From Acetobacteraceae bacterium (GTDB taxonomy: Bacteria; Pseudomonadota; Alphaproteobacteria; Zavarziniales; Zavarziniaceae), in contig CANCOY010000101.1 of NCBI GenBank assembly GCA_947379865.1, positions 1 through 12,978 of the forward strand: a stretch of DNA of 12,978 nt, read 5' to 3'. A program made the position numbers and the translations under genes. Under the pieces are notes generated by a model that saw nothing but the letters and a program-made list of their open reading frames with translations, was not told where the DNA came from and searched no databases. Shown here piece by piece: positions 1 through 6,793 of the stretch (the first letter of the stretch is position 1; each line of letters starts with the position of its first letter).

Positions 1-584
1 GCGTCGGCGGCCTCGGGATTATAGGGATAGTGGACCAGGCGCAGCTGGCTGGGTGGCTTGGTGATCATGGCGTCAAAGGCATCCGCCGGCTCACCCAGGG
101 CCAGCGCAAAGGCCGAGAGCATGTTCCGGCACACCGCAAAGGCCGCCTCGTAATAGGCGCCGACGGCCTCACTGAAGCCGGGTACCTCGGGCCACTGGTT
201 TGGCCCCAGCATGGGGTTGCCGGCCAGATAGTCCGGATCATCGGCGGGCAGATCTATGGACAGGTCATAGGCTTCCTTGCGGTCGACCTTTGACTCATAG
301 AACTGTTCCTCGCCCTCGGGCACATAGCCGCGATGGTTGCGCGAATTGCCGATGAAGACCTTCATCTTCTCGTCAAAGGGCTGGGCAAAGAAGCGTTCTG
401 CCGCTGCCTTCACACCATCGGTGAGGTGCGCCGGGATACCGTGGCCGGTCACATAGAGAAACCCCACCTCCCGCGCCGCCTTGCCCATGGCCTCGGCTGT
501 CTGGGCGCGCTCGGCCGGGTCACCGCTGCGCAGGCCGGAAATGTCGACAAGGGGGATGTGGGTGAAGCCGGTCGGATTTGCCAT
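1..584 (-). CDS. 2-oxoglutarate/Fe(II)-dependent oxygenase, isopenicillin N synthase family (3' part cut off by window edge)
   Basis: Translating the minus strand from the ATG at 584 gives 194 open codons that run off the left edge, so only the N-terminal part is present. It begins MANPTGFTHIPLVDISGL, the typical start of the non-haem dioxygenase N-terminal domain. It continues with REVGFLYVTGHGIP (about residues 45-58), NHRGYVPEGEEQFY (about 93-106), KEAYDLSIDLP (about 112-122) and SQLRLVHYPYNPEAAD near the cut. This order is characteristic of bacterial IPNS-like oxygenases, soluble enzymes that use Fe(II), O2 and usually 2-oxoglutarate for hydroxylation, desaturation or ring closure. The metal-binding HxD...H residues would lie beyond the window, so catalytic competence cannot be judged. 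The substrate is unknown. There is no strong Shine-Dalgarno before the ATG. A LysR-type site lies in its upstream gap, and the regulator gene is directly upstream on the same strand. Confidence 0.9.
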   Translation of the reverse strand, partial: MANPTGFTHIPLVDISGLRSGDPAERAQTAEAMGKAAREVGFLYVTGHGIPAHLTDGVKAAAERFFAQPFDEKMKVFIGNSRNHRGYVPEGEEQFYESKVDRKEAYDLSIDLPADDPDYLAGNPMLGPNQWPEVPGFSEAVGAYYEAAFAVCRNMLSAFALALGEPADAFDAMITKPPSQLRLVHYPYNPEAAD

Positions 585-616
585 GGCACAAGGCTAAAGC
601 GGCGCCAGACGGCCGG

Positions 617-661
617 GGAAGGCCGGGACGGTTGATGGAAGCCATAGAGGGTGTCTATGGC
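617..661 (-). promoter_or_regulatory. LysR-type operator/promoter block upstream of the oxygenase gene
   Basis: In the 84-bp gap between the regulator stop (669) and the oxygenase start (584) lies a perfect dyad ATAG-N7-CTAT at 644-658. It sits inside a longer inverted repeat, CCATAGA-5-TCTATGG, at 642-660. ATAG-N7-CTAT satisfies the LysR-box rule T-N11-A. Directly downstream in the direction of the oxygenase is a second dyad, ATGG-N3-CCAT, which could be the activator half-site. Read on the minus strand, the 45 bases 661 to 617 match 1663-1707 on the plus strand at 35 positions with no gap. Binding by the adjacent regulator is inferred. Confidence 0.75.
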
Positions 662-668
662 CCCAGGC

Positions 669-1622
669 TCATGGTTCGGCACGGCCCCATTTTGCGGCCA
701 GGCGGGCGCGCAAGGCATCGATCAGCACCCGCGCAGGGGCACTCTCGGCCTCGTCGCCGCGTGTAACCAGATAAATATCGTAATTCGGCAGCATGCTGGC
801 TGGAAGCAGGGGTGCAAGGCTGCCGTTCCAGGGCGCCTGCCCTGCAATGGCCGTAGGCAGAAAGCCCACCCCCACGCCCAGTGAGACCAGGCGCAGCGCC
901 TCGCTCATGGTTTCCGCCAGCCCACTCACCCGGGTGCCGAGGCCATAGCGGCGGCGGAAGCGCGCCATGTCTTCCGGCTCGTCCGCCCCGGTCAGGATGA
1001 AGGCTTCGCCGGCGAGCTCGGTCGGCGACATCGGCCCCTTGCCGTGCAGGGGGTGGCCACGCCCGCAATAGACCTGCTGCACCTCGCGGGTCAGCAGGTC
1101 ATAGCGCAGATCGGCACTGGGGGCGCTGTCGCAGGCCACGCCAATCTCCACATCACCGCTGGCAACCGACCGGATGACCTCGCGCCAGGGCGCAATGTCG
1201 AGGCGCACCTCCACCGCGGGGTGAGCTTTGTGAAAGGCTGCCAGGGCGGCATCAAAATCCTGGCTCACCATGTCGGAGATCAGGCGCACGGCGATGGTGC
1301 CGTCGAGTTCGCCCCGCGCCATGGCAACCTCGGCCGGCATGCGGGCAACCCGGCGATGAATCTCGGCGCATTGTTCGGCCAACGCGCGCCCGGCAGGGGT
1401 CAGGCTGGTGCCACGCGCCGTGCGGTGCACCAGTTCAACGTCGAGATGCCCTTCCAACCGCTTCAGCGCCGCGCTGATGCTGGGCTGCTGGCGGTTCAGG
1501 ATCCGGGCGGCGGCACTGACGCCGCCTGCCTCCGCGATCTCCAGAAAGACGCGAAACAGGTTCCAGTCGACATTGCGGGTGAACAGGCGTTCACGGTCGC
1601 TCAGCGGGCGGTCACGGGCCAT
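669..1622 (-). CDS. LysR-type transcriptional regulator
   Basis: The product is 317 residues, a normal length for the family. Residues 19-80 form the N-terminal winged helix-turn-helix: DWNLFRVFLEIAEAGGVSAA leads into AARILNRQQPSISAALKRLE and then ELVHRTARGTSLTPAGRAL. Residues from about 105 to 305 form the periplasmic-binding-protein-like effector domain, with a typical GVGVGFLP segment near residue 250. The protein should act in the cytoplasm as a tetramer that senses a small co-inducer. The start at 1622 is supported by GAGG placed 5 bases upstream on the minus strand. It is transcribed divergently from the HRI1-like gene at 1754 and toward the oxygenase. Matching LysR-box dyads in front of both neighbours suggest that it controls them and itself; for its own gene the dyad centre lies about 50 bases before the start codon. 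The effector molecule cannot be deduced. Confidence 0.96.
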   Translation of the reverse strand: MARDRPLSDRERLFTRNVDWNLFRVFLEIAEAGGVSAAARILNRQQPSISAALKRLEGHLDVELVHRTARGTSLTPAGRALAEQCAEIHRRVARMPAEVAMARGELDGTIAVRLISDMVSQDFDAALAAFHKAHPAVEVRLDIAPWREVIRSVASGDVEIGVACDSAPSADLRYDLLTREVQQVYCGRGHPLHGKGPMSPTELAGEAFILTGADEPEDMARFRRRYGLGTRVSGLAETMSEALRLVSLGVGVGFLPTAIAGQAPWNGSLAPLLPASMLPNYDIYLVTRGDEAESAPARVLIDALRARLAAKWGRAEP

Positions 1623-1662
1623 GGGTCCTCAGCACGGTTTGTTGGCAGACATTCAGCCAGAA

Positions 1663-1707
1663 GCGATAGGCGCGGTCTATGGCCTCCATCGACGGTCCCG
1701 ACCTTGC
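1663..1707 (+). promoter_or_regulatory. LysR-type operator/promoter block between the regulator and HRI1-like genes
   Basis: In the 131-bp divergent gap, ATAG-N7-CTAT occurs at 1666-1680 and is followed directly by ATGG-N3-CCAT at 1679-1689. The whole block 1663-1707 matches the oxygenase-promoter block (minus strand 661-617) at 35 of 45 positions, including the shared runs TCTATGGC, TCCATC and GTCCCG. The orientation relative to the target gene is the same in both copies. Its placement allows activation of the gene at 1754 and autoregulation of the regulator gene that starts at 1622. Function is inferred from the pattern, not shown. Confidence 0.75.
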
Positions 1708-1753
1708 TGCAATGCCATTACCGGATACACCTTGGGAAGGGGGAACCGCATTC

Positions 1754-2530
1754 ATGACTCTGCCGCACATTGAGGATATGGCCGGCCTCTGGCGCCGGTC
1801 GCTGATCGCCTGGCCCGATGGCCGGCAGGACACCACCACTTCTGTCTCCTGGTTGCAGGGCCTTGCCGCCTATATCGACCTGCGGCAACCGGTGGACCGG
1901 CCAGATTTCAACGGTGTTGCAGCCCTGGCCGACCTGGATGCGGCGGCCGTCGCCTGGCTTGCCGGGCAGGAGGGCTTTGCCGGCACCTTTGTTTTCGACG
2001 GCACCTGGTTCGAATGGCAGCGCGAGATCGACTTCCAGCCCCAGGCCCTCTATTCGGACGCCGGCTCGCTGCGCTACGAAGACGATTACATGGTGGAGGA
2101 AGGGCGCGACGTGCCCTATGTGGAGCACTGGCACCGCGACACCCTGCCGTGCGGCCCGGTTGCCGCCGCCAGCCTCGCCTCGGACGAGGGGCCTGCGGCC
2201 TTGCTGCGGGTGGGTGACCTCTTCATGTATGCCCGCGCACGCGCCGTGGCGCTTGATGGCGGCAGGCATCTTTCGGAACACGTGGCGGGCGCGGCAAGCC
2301 TCGCGCAGGCGCAGGCGATGATCGACTGCGAGATTTCGCTGGGACGGATCCAGGATGGGGCATGGATCATCCGGCACTCGACCCTGCCCTATCGCGAATG
2401 CCTGAACCTCGCCCCCAAGGTGCGCAGCTCCCGCCTGGAGATCCGCGAGACCGATGCCGCAGGCAAGACCTTTGCCCGCTCCTTCCGCCTGGACAAGGCC
2501 GAGGGTGAGCTCTCAGACCTGTGCAGTTGA
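1754..2530 (+). CDS. Uncharacterised protein, HRI1/lipocalin-like candidate
   Basis: This is a 258-residue soluble protein with no signal peptide or membrane segment. I do not recognise a defined enzyme. Its pattern resembles the HRI1 family, a lipocalin-like beta-barrel fold known mainly from fungi: an early YIDLRQP strand (40-46), then GTFVFDGTWFEWQREIDFQP (77-96), a DAGSLRYEDD turn (102-111), VEEGRDVPYVEHWHRD (114-129), and RVGDLFMYARARAV (152-165). The C-terminal half has CEISLGRI (192-199) and STLPYRE (209-215). This assignment is from memory of family patterns and is uncertain. The reading frame is open from an earlier ATG at 1679, but that lies inside the conserved operator block. The ATG at 1754 has a purine-rich GGGAAGGGGG about 10 bases upstream and is preferred. 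Its last 18 bases overlap the end of aroC tail to tail. Probable co-regulation with the oxygenase suggests a shared pathway. Confidence 0.8.
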   Translation: MTLPHIEDMAGLWRRSLIAWPDGRQDTTTSVSWLQGLAAYIDLRQPVDRPDFNGVAALADLDAAAVAWLAGQEGFAGTFVFDGTWFEWQREIDFQPQALYSDAGSLRYEDDYMVEEGRDVPYVEHWHRDTLPCGPVAAASLASDEGPAALLRVGDLFMYARARAVALDGGRHLSEHVAGAASLAQAQAMIDCEISLGRIQDGAWIIRHSTLPYRECLNLAPKVRSSRLEIRETDAAGKTFARSFRLDKAEGELSDLCS

Positions 2531-3604
2531 GATCTGGCCGTTCTGGCCGCGATGGCGCAGCAGATGGTCGGCCAGCACGCAGGCCATCATGGCCTCGCCC
2601 ACGGGCACGGCACGGATGCCGACGCAGGGGTCGTGGCGGCCCTTGGTCTGGATGTCGGTGTTCTCGCCATCGCGCGTGACGGTGGCACGCGGCGTCAGGA
2701 TTGAGGAGGTGGGCTTTACCGCAAAGCGGGCGATCACGTCCTGGCCGGTGGAAATGCCGCCCAGAATGCCACCGGCCTTGTTGGAGCCGAACACCAACTG
2801 GCCATCTTGCATGCGCATCTCGTCGGCATTTTCTTCGCCAGACAGGGCCGCTGCCGCAAAACCTGCGCCGATTTCCACCGCCTTGACGGCGTTGATGCTC
2901 ATCAGGGCCGCCGCCAGATCGCCATCAAGCTTGCCATAGATCGGCGCGCCGAGCCCCGCCGGCACGCCAGAGGCGACAAGCTCGATCACGGCACCTGCCG
3001 AACTGCCGGCCTTGCGCACACCATCCAGATAGTCGGCCCAGAGGCCGGCCGTTTGTGCGTCGGGGCAGAAGAAGGGGTTGCGGTCCACCTCGTCCCAGTC
3101 CCAGCGGGCCCGGTCGATGTGATGGGGGCCAACCTGCACCAGGGCGCCGCGCACCTTCACGCCAGAGCCAAGCACCAGACGGGCAACACCACCGGCGGCC
3201 ACGCGCGCTGCCGTCTCTCGCGCGCTGGAACGCCCGCCGCCGCGCGGATCGCGGATGCCGTACTTCGCCTCATAGGCATAGTCGGCATGGCCGGGGCGGT
3301 AACTGGCGGCGATGTTGGAATAGTCCTTGGAGCGCTGGTCGACATTCTCGATCATCAGGCTGATCGGCGTGCCGATGGTCAGGCCCTCATAAACGCCAGA
3401 GAGAATGCGCACGGCATCGGGTTCCTGGCGCTGGGTGGTGAAGCGCGACTGGCCCGGGCGGCGCTTGTCCAGCCATTGCTGGATGTCACCCTCTGACAGG
3501 GCCAGACGCGGCGGGCAGCCGTCCACGACACAGCCAAGGGCGGTGCCGTGGCTCTCTCCCCAGGTGGTGACCCGGAACAGGTGCCCAAAGGTATTGTGGG
3601 ACAT
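2513..3604 (-). CDS. aroC: Chorismate synthase
   Basis: The enzyme converts 5-enolpyruvylshikimate 3-phosphate to chorismate, the last step of the shikimate pathway, using reduced FMN. The 363-residue product has normal full length. The signature GESHG is at 16-20 with the invariant His19, and YRPGHADY (102-109) carries the second invariant His106. The flavin/substrate segment GGGRSSARETAARVAAGG spans 122-139, and KAGGILGGISTG and RHDPCVGIRAVPV follow near the C-terminus. It starts 9 bases after the fabI stop codon, so the two genes are almost certainly one transcript, although they serve different pathways. Its 3' end overlaps the HRI1-like gene by 18 bases in convergent orientation. Confidence 0.98.
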   Translation of the reverse strand: MSHNTFGHLFRVTTWGESHGTALGCVVDGCPPRLALSEGDIQQWLDKRRPGQSRFTTQRQEPDAVRILSGVYEGLTIGTPISLMIENVDQRSKDYSNIAASYRPGHADYAYEAKYGIRDPRGGGRSSARETAARVAAGGVARLVLGSGVKVRGALVQVGPHHIDRARWDWDEVDRNPFFCPDAQTAGLWADYLDGVRKAGSSAGAVIELVASGVPAGLGAPIYGKLDGDLAAALMSINAVKAVEIGAGFAAAALSGEENADEMRMQDGQLVFGSNKAGGILGGISTGQDVIARFAVKPTSSILTPRATVTRDGENTDIQTKGRHDPCVGIRAVPVGEAMMACVLADHLLRHRGQNGQISTAQV

Positions 3605-3613
3605 GGCCCCGGC

Positions 3614-4426
3614 TCAGACCGTGGCGATGTCGGGCGCGTCGACCGATTTCATGCCGATGGCGTGATAGCCGCTGTCGACATGGTGCACTTCGCCGGTCAC
3701 GGCCCGCCCCAGGTCAGACAGCAGGTAGAGCGCCGAATTGCCCACGTCCTCGATGGTGACATTGCGCTTCAGCGGTGCGTTCAACTCGTTCCACTTCAGG
3801 ATATAGCGGAAGTCGCCGATGGCAGACGCAGCCAGGGTCTTGATCGGGCCGGCCGAAATGGCGTTCACCCGGATCCCCTTGGCCCCCAGGTCAACCGCCA
3901 TATAGCGGACACTGGCCTCAAGGGCGGCCTTGGCAACACCCATCACATTGTAATGAGGGATCACCCGCTCGGCGCCCAGATAGCTGAGCGCCACCAGGCT
4001 GCCGCCATCACTCATCAGCGGCTCGCAGCGGCGCGCGATGGAGGTGAAGGAATAGCAGGAAATCATCATCGACTGGGCGAAGTTCTCTGCCGAGGTGTCG
4101 AGATAGCGCCCCTTCAACTCTTCCTTGTCGGAATAGGCGATGGCATGCACGAGGAAATCGAGGTGGCCCCAGGTGTCCTTGATGGTCGAAAAGACAGTAT
4201 CGATGCTCTCCTCATTGGTCACGTCACAGGGCATGACCAGGGAAGAGCCAACCGACTGGGCAAGCGGGGTGACCCGACGCAGCAGCGCGTCGCCCTGATA
4301 GGTAAAGGCAAGCTCGGCCCCATGATCGGCCAGTGCCTTGGCGATACCCCAGGCGATGGACCGGTCATTTGCGACCCCCATGATCAGGCCTTTGCGGCCG
4401 GCCATCAGTTTGGCCGAAGTGGTCAT
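3614..4426 (-). CDS. fabI: Enoyl-[acyl-carrier-protein] reductase, NADH type
   Basis: The product carries out the final reduction of each fatty-acid elongation cycle, trans-2-enoyl-ACP to acyl-ACP. It is 270 residues long, typical for FabI. The N-terminal nucleotide-binding segment GLIMGVANDRSIAWGIAKAL (13-32) is the FabI form of the SDR glycine motif. The catalytic residues are in the FabI arrangement: Tyr149 in LSYLG, then Tyr159 and Lys166 in the Y-x6-K motif HYNVMGVAK. The substrate-loop region AISAGPIKTLAASAIGDF (189-206) is also typical. The stretch VHAIAYSD (93-100), which includes the residue often altered in triclosan-resistant mutants, looks like an ordinary sensitive form. It leads the fabI-aroC operon. 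The ATG at 4426 has only a weak GGGGC ahead; the in-frame ATG at residue 8 has no better site. Confidence 0.98.
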   Translation of the reverse strand: MTTSAKLMAGRKGLIMGVANDRSIAWGIAKALADHGAELAFTYQGDALLRRVTPLAQSVGSSLVMPCDVTNEESIDTVFSTIKDTWGHLDFLVHAIAYSDKEELKGRYLDTSAENFAQSMMISCYSFTSIARRCEPLMSDGGSLVALSYLGAERVIPHYNVMGVAKAALEASVRYMAVDLGAKGIRVNAISAGPIKTLAASAIGDFRYILKWNELNAPLKRNVTIEDVGNSALYLLSDLGRAVTGEVHHVDSGYHAIGMKSVDAPDIATV

Positions 4427-4458
4427 GGTACGTGCCCCGTCGATTTTGTCAGGCCGGC

Positions 4459-4486
4459 ATCCTACACGATGCGCCTGAGGGTTCCA
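4459..4486 (-). promoter_or_regulatory. fabI: Possible fabI-aroC promoter
   Basis: On the minus strand, TGGAAC (4486-4481) and TAGGAT (4464-4459) are separated by 16 bases, which would give a start about 25 bases before the fabI ATG. The -10 element fits moderately and the -35 poorly. The call rests mostly on position in the 129-bp gap between the lipoprotein gene and fabI. Confidence 0.3.
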
Positions 4487-4502
4487 CTATGGTCGCAGCG
4501 CT

Positions 4503-4532
4503 TGCCAGGCCTTGGGAAACCATGGCCTGGCA
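4503..4532 (-). terminator. Hairpin downstream of the lipoprotein gene
   Basis: TGCCAGGCC (4503-4511) pairs with GGCCTGGCA (4524-4532). Inside it, after one T-T mismatch, TGG pairs with CCA around a 4-base GAAA loop (plus-strand reading). The hairpin begins 23 bases beyond the lipoprotein stop codon and ahead of the putative fabI promoter. No T-run follows on the minus strand, so it may be a weak terminator or an mRNA 3'-end stabiliser rather than a classical Rho-independent terminator. Confidence 0.5.
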
Positions 4533-4555
4533 GCGTGGTTTTGGCGTTGGTCCGC

Positions 4556-5035
4556 CTAGTTGGACACGATCTTCCACGAGCCATCGGGCTGGCGGCAAGC
4601 GGTGCCATAAGCATTTTCCGTGCGCCCGCCAACCACGATGGTCTGCTGGAATTCGCGGCAGTTCTGACCGCCCGAGCCCACATAGGTGCGGGTGGGCGTG
4701 ATCGTGCCGGAGTTGCCTGAATCGGGGTTCTGCCAGGCGGCAGGCCGGCCGATTGGCGCTGTTTCCAGGCTCGACTGGGTCGTGCGCGACAGATACATCT
4801 GATCGGCGCGGTCGAGCGACTTGCCCGCCTCGCTGCCGAGATACGCACCGGCGAGTGCGCCGATGGCTGTTGCGGCCAGAGCGCCCGACCCACCGCCAAA
4901 CTGGGAGCCGAGCAGCGCACCGGTACCGGCGCCAAGCAAGGTGCCCACACCCTGCTTCTGACCCATGCCGCTGCCCTCGCAGCCAGCCAGCGAAAGAACC
5001 ATGGCGCCTGCCATGATGACCTTGGTGAGCTTCAT
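4556..5035 (-). CDS. Glycine-zipper outer-membrane lipoprotein, 17 kDa surface antigen-like
   Basis: The frame is open from 5107, but the ATG at 5035 starts a clear lipoprotein signal peptide, MKLTKVIMAGAMVLSLAGC, with AAGGG about 7 bases upstream. The start is therefore set there, giving 159 residues. The lipobox LAGC predicts lipidation of Cys19. Residues 29-72 are a glycine-zipper stretch with repeated small residues (GTLLGAGTGALLGSQFGGG, then ATAIGALAGAYLGSEAG) that can form a membrane-inserted helical hairpin. The C-terminal domain has two cysteines (126 and 147) that could form a disulfide, in CREFQQTIVVGG and YGTACRQPDGSWKI, a pattern typical of rickettsial 17-kDa-antigen-like proteins. 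The likely role is in the envelope (outer-membrane stability or assembly); the exact function is unknown. It is divergent from pdxH. Confidence 0.9.
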   Translation of the reverse strand: MKLTKVIMAGAMVLSLAGCEGSGMGQKQGVGTLLGAGTGALLGSQFGGGSGALAATAIGALAGAYLGSEAGKSLDRADQMYLSRTTQSSLETAPIGRPAAWQNPDSGNSGTITPTRTYVGSGGQNCREFQQTIVVGGRTENAYGTACRQPDGSWKIVSN

Positions 5036-5105
5036 GTCACACCCTTGAAGGAAACAGATTAAAGCCCCGACCACAGATTCCCCAACGGAACCCGCAGACC
5101 ACCTC

Positions 5106-5120
5106 AACTATATTTATAAT
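5106..5120. promoter_or_regulatory. AT-rich core promoter region between lipoprotein gene and pdxH
   Basis: A 15-base island made almost only of A and T stands out in the GC-rich 174-bp divergent gap. On the plus strand it holds a perfect TATAAT (5115-5120) facing pdxH, but with no good -35 element 17 bases upstream. On the minus strand it holds TATAAA and TATAGT, facing the lipoprotein gene, with TTGTGT at 5139-5134 as a possible -35. Which direction it serves, or whether it serves both, cannot be settled from the sequence. Confidence 0.5.
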
Positions 5121-5209
5121 CTCGGACCGGGCGACACAATGACCGGGGCGCCTCCCCGTGACGCCGCGCCTGCAAGCGACTAGGATCGCTCTGCCAGGCT
5201 GGATGAAGG

Positions 5210-5836
5210 ATGAGCATCATTATGGAGAAGACCGCCATCGACGATGAGGCGCCGGCTGACGGGCCATTTGCCCAGTTTGCCCGCTGGATGGCTGAGGCCG
5301 AGGCATCGGAACCCAATGATCCCAATGGCATGGCTCTGGCCACCGTCGGGGCCGATGGCTGGCCGAGCGTTCGCATGGTGCTGCTGAAAGGCTGGGACGC
5401 CCAGGGCTTCGTTTTTTACACCAATCTGGAAAGCCGCAAGGGTTCCCAATTGGCCGAATGCCAGCGCGCCGCCCTTCTTTTTCATTGGAAGAGCCTGCGG
5501 CGCCAGATCCGCATTGAAGGGCCGGTAGAGCCGGTCAGCGAGGCCGAGGCGGATGCCTATTTTGCCAGCCGCCCGCGTGATTCGCAGATTGGCGCCTGGG
5601 CCTCGCGCCAGTCGCGCCCGCTTGCCGGTCGCTTTGAACTGGAAGCTGAGGTGGCACGCTTTGGCCTGAAGTTTGGCGTCTCCCGCGTGCCGCGCCCGCC
5701 GCATTGGTCGGGTTTTCGTGTTGTCCCGCGGCGGATGGAGTTCTGGCGCGACCGGCCGTTCCGGCTGCATGACAGGCTTGTCTTCACGCGGGAAACGGTG
5801 GATGGCGCCTGGGCAACTGAAAAGCAGTTCCCATGA
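5210..5836 (+). CDS. pdxH: Pyridoxine/pyridoxamine 5'-phosphate oxidase
   Basis: The FMN-dependent enzyme oxidises pyridoxine or pyridoxamine 5'-phosphate to the cofactor pyridoxal 5'-phosphate. The 208-residue product is close to the usual length. Characteristic segments appear in order: PNAMALAT-like NDPNGMALATV (36-46), RMVLLKG (55-61), FYTNLESRKG (69-78), RQIRIEGPVE (98-107), SRPRDSQIGAWAS (120-132) and PPHWSGFRVVP (163-173), followed by EFWRDRPFRLHDR (177-189) with the substrate-contact Arg/His. The C-terminus ends WATEKQFP, where the family usually ends in W...RLxP, so the terminal signature has drifted. The start is ambiguous: ATG at 5210, or ATG at 5222 with GAAGGA 11 bases upstream. 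It heads the operon and overlaps the next gene by ATGA. Confidence 0.96.
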   Translation: MSIIMEKTAIDDEAPADGPFAQFARWMAEAEASEPNDPNGMALATVGADGWPSVRMVLLKGWDAQGFVFYTNLESRKGSQLAECQRAALLFHWKSLRRQIRIEGPVEPVSEAEADAYFASRPRDSQIGAWASRQSRPLAGRFELEAEVARFGLKFGVSRVPRPPHWSGFRVVPRRMEFWRDRPFRLHDRLVFTRETVDGAWATEKQFP

Positions 5837-6786
5837 CAGTGGCAGAGGAAGGACATTCCGGGGGCACCCCCCATACCAGCGGCCCCGTCAGCGCCGAGGC
5901 GGCGCGGTTGATGAAGCTGGCGACCTCGGCTTCCGTGGCCGTGGCATTGGTGCTTGTGGGCGTGAAGGCCTTTGCCTGGATCACCACGGATTCGGTTGCC
6001 CTTCTGTCGAGCCTTGTGGATTCGGCGCTTGATGTTGCGGCCTCGGTGCTGAACCTGCTGGCGGTTCGTCATGCCCTCATGCCTGCCGACCGCGAGCACC
6101 GCTTTGGCCATGGCAAGGCAGAGGCACTGGCGGGCCTTGGGCAGTCGGCCTTCATTGCAGGCAGTGCGCTGTTCCTGATCGTGGAGGCCTCGCGGCGGTT
6201 GATGGCGCCGACCCCGGTAGAGGACGGCCTGATCGGCTTCGTCGTAATGGGCGTCTCGATTGCCGCAACCCTGGGGCTTGTGGTCTTTCAGCGCCGGGTG
6301 ATCCGGATGACGAATTCTGTCGCCATCTCGGCAGACTCCCTGCATTTCACCAGCGATCTGCTGGTGAATGCTGGTGTCATCGTGGCGCTTGTCCTGTCCA
6401 CACGCTTTGGTCTGGCCCTGGCCGATCCGCTGATCGCCCTGGCCATTGCGGCCTATATCCTCTGGGGTGCCTGGGAAGTGGCGAACAGTTCCTATGACAT
6501 TCTGATGGACCGGGAGTTTCTCGACGCGGATCGCGCCCGGGTACGTGAGGTTGTCATGGCACATGCCGAGGTTCGCGACATGCACGACCTGCGCACCCGC
6601 ACCTCGGGCAACATGTCGTTCATCCAGTTACATCTGGAACTCGATGGCGCGATGACCCTGCGCCGGGCGCATGAAATCGCTGATGAGGTGGAAGCCAGTG
6701 TGCGCGCAGCCTTCCCCGGTGCGGAGGTGCTGATTCACCAGGACCCTGACGGCGTGGACGAGGCCCGCGCTGCCTTCCGGCGTTGA
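5833..6786 (+). CDS. fieF: Cation diffusion facilitator, FieF/YiiP type divalent metal efflux transporter
   Basis: This is a 317-residue inner-membrane proton antiporter that exports Zn2+ and/or Fe2+. It has hydrophobic segments near residues 33-50, 54-80, 103-120, 133-152, 176-195 and 198-215, then a cytoplasmic C-terminal domain. The transport-site residues match YiiP: Asp63 and Asp67 in LVDSALD, with His171 and Asp175 in HFTSD. The second site is Asp86, His89 and His93 in ADREHRFGHGK. The cytoplasmic zinc site is suggested by His251 (MHDLRTRTSG), His267 (QLHLEL) and His302/Asp304 (IHQDP). The N-terminus is about 18 residues longer than in E. coli FieF. Its ATG overlaps the pdxH stop (ATGA) and no Shine-Dalgarno is visible, so translation is probably coupled. 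Metal specificity cannot be decided from sequence. Confidence 0.93.
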   Translation: MTVAEEGHSGGTPHTSGPVSAEAARLMKLATSASVAVALVLVGVKAFAWITTDSVALLSSLVDSALDVAASVLNLLAVRHALMPADREHRFGHGKAEALAGLGQSAFIAGSALFLIVEASRRLMAPTPVEDGLIGFVVMGVSIAATLGLVVFQRRVIRMTNSVAISADSLHFTSDLLVNAGVIVALVLSTRFGLALADPLIALAIAAYILWGAWEVANSSYDILMDREFLDADRARVREVVMAHAEVRDMHDLRTRTSGNMSFIQLHLELDGAMTLRRAHEIADEVEASVRAAFPGAEVLIHQDPDGVDEARAAFRR

Positions 6787-6793
6787 CAGGCCC

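Noticed and set aside
1044..1757. Plus-strand open frame opposite the LysR gene
   Set aside because: The minus-strand LysR protein is clear with complete domains; the opposite frame has no family features and would run through the operator block.
3548..4720. Long open frame on the plus strand opposite fabI (390 codons)
   Set aside because: It is antisense to a certain fabI gene, has no recognisable motif, and is explained by high GC content. The same holds for the 424-codon frame at 9353-10627 opposite the aminotransferase and the 433-codon minus frame at 7556-8857.
5144..5158. Small hairpin CGGGG-5-CCCCG ahead of pdxH, considered as a riboswitch or attenuator
   Set aside because: Only five pairs and no surrounding conserved structure; no known riboswitch class fits.
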